Positions 1-5,037 of a stretch of 5,037 nucleotides of DNA are shown piece by piece (positions within the stretch are counted from its first letter, which is position 1; every line of letters begins with the position of its first letter). Origin of the DNA: an uncultured Blastococcus sp. GTDB lineage: Bacteria; Actinomycetota; Actinomycetes; Mycobacteriales; Antricoccaceae. The stretch covers positions 1-5,037 of the forward strand of contig CAMIGT010000146.1 of NCBI GenBank assembly GCA_946221975.1, in the 5' to 3' direction. Made by a program: the position numbers and the translations under genes. Under the pieces are notes generated by a model. The model was not told the DNA's origin and did no database searches. It saw only the letters and a list, made by a program, of their open reading frames with translations.

Positions 1-283
1 CGACGAGCAGCTCGATGCCGTCGTCGCCCACGAGTGGGTGCACCTCAGCCAGCGGCACTACCTGGCGATGCGGCTCGCCGATATCAACGCCGCCAGCCTG
101 CCGGTCCTCCCGGCCGCGCGCGGGCTCAAGCGGGCGACCGCCTTCCTCGTCGAGCTGATTGCCGATGACGCGGCCGCGCGACGCATTGGGGTCGCGCCGG
201 TCGTCTCGGCCCTGGAGCGCCTCGCCGAAGTGCACGGCGACCCCGCGATGGCGCTGCGCGCCGAACGCCTCGTCGACCGCTGA
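1..283 (+). CDS. M56 family (BlaR1/MecR1-like) metallopeptidase, C-terminal part
   Basis: The reading frame is open from base 2 and ends at TGA 281-283, giving the last 93 residues; the start lies outside the window. The fragment contains AVVAHEWVH, an HExxH zinc-peptidase motif (visible residues 10-14), and about 37 residues later VELIADDAAAR, where Glu51 fits the third zinc ligand and Asp55 the ExxxD pattern of M56 peptidases. In actinobacteria these are membrane proteins of roughly 300 residues with the catalytic site near the C-terminal end. They are usually encoded next to a BlaI/MecI/CopY-type repressor, whose inactivation they trigger. No repressor gene is in view; it would be expected just upstream. 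No beta-lactam sensor domain follows the catalytic part, so the signal is unknown. An M48 peptidase is the alternative, but the spacing and the ADDAAAR context fit M56 better. Confidence 0.82.
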   Translation, partial: DEQLDAVVAHEWVHLSQRHYLAMRLADINAASLPVLPAARGLKRATAFLVELIADDAAARRIGVAPVVSALERLAEVHGDPAMALRAERLVDR

Positions 284-293
284 CCCGCCGGTT

Positions 294-326
294 CGGCGTA
301 TCTCTACAAGTTGTAGAGTTACGCCG
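294..326. promoter_or_regulatory. 33-bp near-perfect palindrome: candidate BlaI/MecI/CopY-type operator or terminator
   Basis: The centre CTCTACAAGTTGTAGAG (302-318) is a perfect inverted repeat around one G. After one T/T mismatch (301/319) the symmetry continues for seven more pairs, CGGCGTA (294-300) against TACGCCG (320-326), so 15 of 16 pairs match. The TACA...TGTA core is the element recognised by BlaI/MecI/CopY-family repressors, although their classical sites have a 2-nt spacer and this one has 3. An M56 gene, the usual partner of such a repressor, ends 10 bp upstream. As RNA the same bases would form a strong hairpin just after that stop codon, so a terminator is a serious alternative; no U-tract follows. 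No IdeR/DtxR-type iron box was recognised in the gap. Confidence 0.6.
314..319 (+). promoter_or_regulatory. Possible -10 element of the importer operon
   Basis: TAGAGT fits the actinobacterial TANNNT pattern and lies in the right arm of the palindrome. Transcription would start near 326, giving a leader of about 25 nt before the GTG at 351. No convincing -35 hexamer is visible 16-18 bp upstream. If real, a protein bound to the palindrome would block it. Confidence 0.3.
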
Positions 327-340
327 CTCATCGGTTCAAC

Positions 341-347
341 GGAAAGG
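341..347 (+). promoter_or_regulatory. Ribosome binding site for the substrate-binding protein
   Basis: GGAAAGG is the only purine-rich run before the signal peptide. It lies 3 nt before GTG 351, which is short, and 12 nt before GTG 360, which is long, so the start is one of these two. The mature lipoprotein is the same either way. Confidence 0.5.
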
Positions 348-350
348 CGT

Positions 351-1448
351 GTGAGGCACGTGGAGCAGCAGGCCATCGGCGTACGACGCGGCGGAAAGGC
401 GGTGGTGCTCGGCACTCTCGCCGCACTCACCATCGCGGGATGCTCAAGCGGAGGTGGCGACGCCGCGTCCGGCACGGCGGTGACATCGGGTGGGGCGCAG
501 TACCCCGTCACCATCGAGAACTGCGGCCGCACGGTCGAGTTCACCGAGCCGCCCTCGCGCGTGGTGATCCTCAACGGCCGGTCGGTCGCCGAGTCGGCGA
601 GCATGGTGATGCTGGAGCTGCAGGACGCCGTACTCGCCAACGCACAGTCGTATGCCGCCTCGGACGTGCCCGGTCTCACCGAGCAGATCGACGCGCTGCC
701 TGACCCGGACGTCACGCTGAACCAGAACGCCGACATTCCCGCTGAGGCACTGATCGCGCTGCAGCCTGACCTGGTGATCGCCAACTCGTCAGCCGGCTTC
801 AGCACTGACGGTGGGTACGCCAACCGCGACGAGCTGGGCGAGCTCGGCATCAACACGCTGGTCAACCCGGTCAACTGCGCCGTCGGCAACCCAGACGCGA
901 CGGACGACGAGAAGGCGGCAGCCGCGGCCGTGGGCGTCGAGTCGTCGTACGAGTTCATCGAGCTGCTTGGCGAGGTCTTCGGCGTCGAGGCCAAGGCGAC
1001 CGACGTCGTCGACGAGCTGCAGGCGACGGCCAACAGCGCGAAGAACGCCGTCGCTGATGCGCAGCCGGTCTCCGGAATCGTTGCGGTGCCAGGGATGTCG
1101 ATGATGAACGACAACGGGCTGCCGGCCGTGATGACCGGTGGAGTGGTCGACGATGTGCTCGAGTACGCCGGTGTCACCAACGTCTTTGCCGGGGCCAGCC
1201 GTAGCCTCACCTCGACGCTGAGCCCGGAGCAGCTGGCGTCGGCGAATGTTGAGCTGCTCGTGCTGGGCGCGTTCGCGGCCGACGAAGACCTCGACGCTGC
1301 CGCAGAGGCGCTCTTTGCGCAGTACCCGAACTGGCCCGCGTCGCAGACCAAGAACTACGTAACCGTCGCCGATGGCGTCTACTTCGGCCCGATGAACGCG
1401 GCCGCCATCGACAAGATCGCCCGTGCCGCGCACCCGGACGCGTTCTAG
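351..1448 (+). CDS. ABC transporter substrate-binding lipoprotein (BtuF/FecB-like)
   Basis: This 365-residue protein would capture the cargo outside the membrane and pass it to the permease encoded next. A basic stretch (RRGGK, residues 12-16), a hydrophobic core and the lipobox TIAGC put the lipidated cysteine at residue 31, followed by a Ser/Gly linker. The mature part opens with YPVTIENCGRTVEF and PSRVVIL (51-73), typical of the periplasmic-binding fold used for siderophores, heme and cobalamin. ALIALQPDLVIA (133-144) is the usual segment at the end of the first lobe, and the C-terminal lobe runs from about 240 to 365. Cys58 (in NCG) and Cys176 (in PVNCAVGN) may form a disulfide. GTG 351 is chosen from the ribosome binding site and the signal peptide; upstream in-frame ATGs would run through the peptidase gene. 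The cargo is unresolved: siderophore, heme, cobalamin, or the proposed F420-0-type importers, which I recall as also having an NCG start and a second cysteine. Confidence 0.88.
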   Translation: MRHVEQQAIGVRRGGKAVVLGTLAALTIAGCSSGGGDAASGTAVTSGGAQYPVTIENCGRTVEFTEPPSRVVILNGRSVAESASMVMLELQDAVLANAQSYAASDVPGLTEQIDALPDPDVTLNQNADIPAEALIALQPDLVIANSSAGFSTDGGYANRDELGELGINTLVNPVNCAVGNPDATDDEKAAAAAVGVESSYEFIELLGEVFGVEAKATDVVDELQATANSAKNAVADAQPVSGIVAVPGMSMMNDNGLPAVMTGGVVDDVLEYAGVTNVFAGASRSLTSTLSPEQLASANVELLVLGAFAADEDLDAAAEALFAQYPNWPASQTKNYVTVADGVYFGPMNAAAIDKIARAAHPDAF

Positions 1449-2444
1449 GGCCAGTACGCCGCTGGCCTTCGGTCTCGGCACACTGCTGGTCACCCTGGTC
1501 CTCGTGGGCGTCGCGATCGGGAGTGTGCCGATGCCGGTAGACCGGGTGCTCGCCGTCTTCGGTGACCGGCTGGGGCTCGGCGCTCACGCGAGCGCGATCG
1601 AGACCAAGATCGTGTGGGACCTGCGGCTTCCACGAGTACTGCTGGCCGCGCTCGTCGGCGCCGCGCTCGCGCTCGCGGGTGCGGCGCTGCAGGGGTTGGT
1701 GCGCAACCCGCTCGCGGACCCGTACATCCTCGGCGTCACCTCAGGAGCCTCGCTCGGCGCGGTCGCGGTCATGACCGCCGGGGTCGGCGTACTCGCCGCC
1801 GTCTCGGTGCCCGTGGCGGCGTTCGCTTGCGCGGTCGCGTCGCTGGCGCTGGTCTACGGCTTCGCGCAGCGCTCCGGCAGCTTCACCGATACGCGGATCG
1901 TGCTGGCCGGGGTGGCGATCGGCTACGTCGCGATGGCGGCAACGAGCTTCCTGCAGCTGCAGGCCGATCCCGGCGAGCTGCGCGGGATCCTCTTCTGGAC
2001 GATGGGCTCGGTGGCGGCCGCCCGCTGGGACACGCTCGTCGTGCCAGCCGTCGTCGTGGCAGCGGTCGGCCTGTGGCTGGTGGCCTCCGCCCGAGGGCTG
2101 AACGCGCTCGCGCTCGGCGACGACGCCCAGGCGGTCGGACTCGACCTCCGGCGGTTCCGGCTGGGCCTGCTCGTCGCGGCCGCGGCGCTGACCGCGGTCG
2201 CGGTGAGCGTCGCCGGCGGTGTCGGTTTCGTCGGGATCATCGTCCCGCACGCGGTGCGGCTTGTCGTCGGGGGAGACCACCGGCGGCTGTTGCCGTTGAG
2301 TGCGCTGGCCGGAGCGGTGTTCCTGGTCGCCGTCGATGTCGTCGCGCGGACGATCGACGCGCCAAACGAGTACCCGCTGACCATCTTCACCGCCGCCGTC
2401 GGCGGACCGTTCTTCCTGTGGCTGATGCGTCGGGGCCAGCGGCG

Positions 2445-2448
<4 letters not shown>
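1423..2448 (+). CDS. FecCD/BtuC-type ABC transporter permease
   Basis: This 341-residue membrane protein, the usual length for the family, would form the channel as a homodimer, since only one permease gene is present. Family hallmarks are RLPRVLLAALVGAALALAGA (68-87), NPLADPYILGVTSGAS (95-110), FWTMGSVAAARW (191-202), LGDDAQAVGL (231-240, the region that touches the ATPase), GGVGFVGIIVPHAVRL (265-280) and a C-terminal TAAVGGPFFLWLMRR (323-337). Hydrophobic segments cover most of the chain, consistent with about ten membrane spans. The GTG start at 1423 lies inside the preceding gene, overlapping it by 26 nt. No clear Shine-Dalgarno precedes it, and no other ATG or GTG lies before the first membrane span, so translational coupling is likely. 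The short Arg-rich N-terminus (PRTRTRSRA) would be cytoplasmic. The end overlaps the ATPase start as ATGA. Confidence 0.92.
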
Positions 2449-3210
<762 letters not shown>

Positions 3211-3214
<4 letters not shown>

Positions 3215-4419
3215 GCGCCGGCGACGAGGACGCCGTCCTGGTAGACGCCGCGCACCCGGCCGGCGAGCGCGTCGACGTCGTCCGGCGCCCCGTCGATCAC
3301 GACGAGGTCGGCGCGCTGTCCCTCGGCGATGCGTCCGCGGTCGTCGTCGATGCCGAGCAGCTGCGCCGCGCTCTGTGTCGTGGCGTGGAGGACCTCCGTC
3401 GACGACATCCCGACCTCGCGCATGAACCCCAGCTCGTCGAGGTTGGTGCCGTGCTTGCCGACTCCGCAGTCGGTGCCCATGGCGATCTTGACGCCGGCCG
3501 CGTGCGCCCTCCGGATCGAGTCGTCGTGTGCGGCCTGCACCAGATGTGCCTTCTCGACGACGGCGGGCGGAAGCGCGGCGCCGGCTGCGGCACCGGCGAT
3601 CACGGCGCGCGGCGCATGCAGCGTCGGGACCAGCCAGGCGCCCTCGGCGAGCATCATGTCGATTGCCTCGTCGTCGAGGTAGATGCCGTGCTCGATGGAG
3701 CGCACGCCGTTGCGGATGGCCGCCTTGATCCCGTCGGTGGCCTGGGCGTGCGACATGACCGCGATGCCGGCTGCCTGCGCCTCGGCCACAATCATCGCGA
3801 TCTCGTCATCACGCAGGTGCGCGTGCCGCGGGTCGTCGCGAGGCGACAGTACGCCGCCTGACGTGGCCACCTTGATGACGTCGGCGCCCATCCGGATCAG
3901 CTCGCGCACCTTCTTGCGCGCTTCCTCCGGCCCGTCGATGACGCCGCCGGGTCGACCCGGATGGTCGACGAACAGCGGGACGTGCGCACCGCAGGCCTGC
4001 CAGTCGTCGCCGTGCCCGCCGGTCTGGCTGATCATCGAGATCGCGATCTGCATCCGCGGACCGGCGATGAGGCCGCGGTCGACCGCCTCCTTGACGCCGA
4101 GGTCGGCCCCGCTCGCGTCGCGGACGGTGGTGATTCCGACGTCGAGGGTCTTGCGGAGGTTGTCGGCGGCCTCGTAGAAGCTCAGGCTGAACGGCGTACC
4201 CATCATGCGCAGGATGTCGATGCCGTCGACCATGACGTGCACGTGGGAGTCGATGAAGCCGGGCGAGATCCACTGCCCGGTGCAGTCGATCAACTCGTCG
4301 CCGTCGAGCCCTCGCCCGACCTCGACGATCCGGCCGTTCTCGACCACGATGTCGGCCTCGCTCGGCTCAGCGAGGGTTCCGTCGTACACCATGCCGCCGT
4401 GGAACAGGGTTCGCGTCAT
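3211..4419 (-). CDS. Metal-dependent amidohydrolase (prolidase/imidazolonepropionase-like)
   Basis: This 402-residue protein belongs to the amidohydrolase superfamily, the COG1228-like group that includes Xaa-Pro/Xaa-Arg dipeptidases and other cyclic-amide or peptide hydrolases. The small N-terminal beta-domain (FHGGMVYDG, ENGRIVEVG) leads into the metal-binding GFIDSHVH (His59, His61). Further ligands are Lys183 in VIKVATSGG (likely carboxylated and bridging two metals), His224 in VMSHAQ, His244 in SIEHG and Asp317 in GTDCG, so the binuclear site looks complete. The C-terminus returns to the beta-domain (GRIAEGQRADLVVID). No signal peptide is seen, so it is probably cytoplasmic. ATG 4419 (MTRTLFHGG) is chosen because the family's N-terminus starts here; an in-frame ATG at 4458 would add 13 residues without homologous character. 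The exact substrate cannot be read from the sequence. It converges on the importer operon and diverges from the carboxylase gene. Confidence 0.9.
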
Positions 4420-4426
4420 GGGTGGC

Positions 4427-4432
4427 AGACTA
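4427..4432 (-). promoter_or_regulatory. Possible -10 element for a leaderless amidohydrolase mRNA
   Basis: Read on the minus strand, TAGTCT (TANNNT) lies 7 nt before ATG 4419, the spacing expected if transcription begins at the start codon itself. This agrees with the lack of any Shine-Dalgarno sequence there. No good -35 is visible. The element sits within a small inverted repeat, GCAGA-CTA-TCTGC (4425-4437), that could be a weak operator or chance. Confidence 0.35.
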
Positions 4433-4466
4433 TCTGCGATCGACCGGTTCATGAGCACCGCACGCT

Positions 4467-4473
4467 GGAGGAG
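4467..4473 (+). promoter_or_regulatory. Strong Shine-Dalgarno for the carboxylase gene
   Basis: GGAGGAG lies just before ATG 4476, with GGAGG 4 nt from the start. It favours this ATG over the in-frame ATG at 4518 (MFSKVLVANRG), which has no comparable site. The 56-bp gap to the divergent amidohydrolase must hold the promoters for both genes, unless the carboxylase promoter reaches into the amidohydrolase coding sequence. Confidence 0.75.
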
Positions 4474-4475
4474 AC

Positions 4476-5037
4476 ATGAGCGATCACAGCAACGACGACA
4501 CGCCGGAGCGTCCGCGGATGTTCTCCAAGGTGCTGGTCGCCAACCGCGGTGAGATCGCGATCCGCGCGTTCCGGGCGGCGTACGAGCTGGGTGCGCAGAC
4601 GGTCGCGGTGTTCCCCTACGAGGACCGGCGCAGCGAGCACCGCCTCAAGGCCGATGAGGCCTACGAGATCGGTGAGCGCGGCCATCCGGTGCGCAACTAC
4701 CTCGACCCGGAGCTCATCGTGCAGACCGCACTGGCGTGCGGCGCCGACGCGGTCTATCCCGGCTACGGCTTCCTGTCCGAGAACCCGACGCTGGCCGAGG
4801 AGTGCGAGCGCAACGGCATCACCTTCATCGGCCCGAGCGCTGAGGTCCTGACCTTGACCGGCAACAAGGCACGGGCGATCGCCGCGGCCCGGCAGGCGGG
4901 AGTGCCGACGCTGCAGTCGGTCGAGCCGCAGGCCGACGTCGACCGGCTGATCGAGGAGGCCGCCGCACTGCCGTACCCGCTGTTCGTCAAGGCCGTGGCG
5001 GGCGGCGGCGGACGGGGGATGCGCCGGGTCGACCGAG
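4476..5037 (+). CDS. pyc: Pyruvate carboxylase, N-terminal part of the biotin carboxylase domain
   Basis: The first 187 residues are visible and the gene runs off the right edge. Pyruvate carboxylase makes oxaloacetate from pyruvate, bicarbonate and ATP, refilling the TCA cycle in the cytoplasm. After a short acidic leader (1-14) the biotin carboxylase N-domain begins: KVLVANRGEIAIRAFRAA (18-35), FPYEDRRSEHRLKADEAYEIG (46-66), DAVYPGYGFLSEN (91-103). The ATP-grasp part follows with GNKARAIAAARQAGVP (129-144) and the nucleotide-binding loop FVKAVAGGGGRGM (170-182); Lys131 and Lys172 fit the ATP-contacting lysines of biotin carboxylases. The FPYEDR...EHRLKADEAYEIGERGHPVR stretch is characteristic of pyruvate carboxylase rather than of acetyl- or propionyl-CoA carboxylase alpha subunits. 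Because the transcarboxylase and biotin-carrier domains lie outside the window, a CoA carboxylase is not fully excluded. Confidence 0.85.
   Translation, partial: MSDHSNDDTPERPRMFSKVLVANRGEIAIRAFRAAYELGAQTVAVFPYEDRRSEHRLKADEAYEIGERGHPVRNYLDPELIVQTALACGADAVYPGYGFLSENPTLAEECERNGITFIGPSAEVLTLTGNKARAIAAARQAGVPTLQSVEPQADVDRLIEEAAALPYPLFVKAVAGGGGRGMRRVDR

Noticed and set aside
284..350. Cobalamin riboswitch ahead of the importer
   Set aside because: The gap is only 67 bp and mostly filled by the palindrome, too short for a riboswitch of about 200 nt; no B12-box-like sequence was seen.
159..350. Upstream start (ATG 159) for the binding protein
   Set aside because: It would overlap the peptidase gene, place about 64 Arg/Pro-rich residues before the signal peptide and ignore the ribosome site at 341.
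789..1493. Long minus-strand open frame opposite the binding protein
   Set aside because: Its protein is Arg/Val/Gly-rich without domains and lies antisense to a clear gene; typical of GC-rich shadow frames.
4420..4458. Upstream start (ATG 4458) for the amidohydrolase
   Set aside because: It adds 13 residues without family similarity and would consume nearly all of the divergent promoter gap.
3961..4479. Long plus-strand open frame opposite the amidohydrolase
   Set aside because: It mirrors the coding strand of a well-supported enzyme and has no recognisable motif.

Overview
The window is strongly GC-rich chromosomal DNA. It has G/C-ending codons, GTG starts, tight start/stop overlaps and an M56 peptidase of the actinobacterial type, which suggests a high-GC Actinomycetota. 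Nothing visible fixes the genus. No mobile element, tRNA, rRNA or CRISPR array was seen.

Layout, left to right. (1) Bases 1-283 hold the C-terminal end of an M56-family (BlaR1/MecR1-like) zinc metallopeptidase, with its HExxH motif and third zinc ligand. (2) The 67-bp gap after it carries a 33-bp, nearly perfect palindrome (294-326). Its centre resembles a BlaI/MecI/CopY operator and overlaps a possible -10 element; it could instead be the terminator of the peptidase gene. (3) Bases 351-3214 form a three-gene BtuFCD/FecBCD-type importer operon: a substrate-binding lipoprotein, a single FecCD-type permease overlapping it by 26 nt, and an ATPase joined to the permease by an ATGA overlap. The cargo (siderophore, heme, cobalamin or another cofactor) is not decided by the sequence. 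(4) The ATPase gene is frameshifted. One G seems to be missing at about 2896-2897, so the ABC signature and Walker B motifs lie in different frames. Its Q-loop also has Pro where Gln is usual. (5) Bases 3211-4419 on the minus strand encode a metal-dependent amidohydrolase with a full set of metal ligands. It converges on the ATPase gene, and the two stop codons share one CTAG. (6) After a 56-bp divergent gap, the N-terminal 187 residues of a biotin carboxylase domain begin, very probably pyruvate carboxylase, running off the right edge.

How the genes fit together: the lipoprotein, permease and ATPase would form one importer, which may be non-functional if the frameshift is real. The peptidase at the left is the sensor half of a typical BlaI-M56 pair, so the palindrome before the importer raises the possibility that such a repressor controls it; this is inference. 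The amidohydrolase and the carboxylase look like separate transcription units with no visible link to the importer. Apart from the frameshift and the palindrome, the region looks ordinary.
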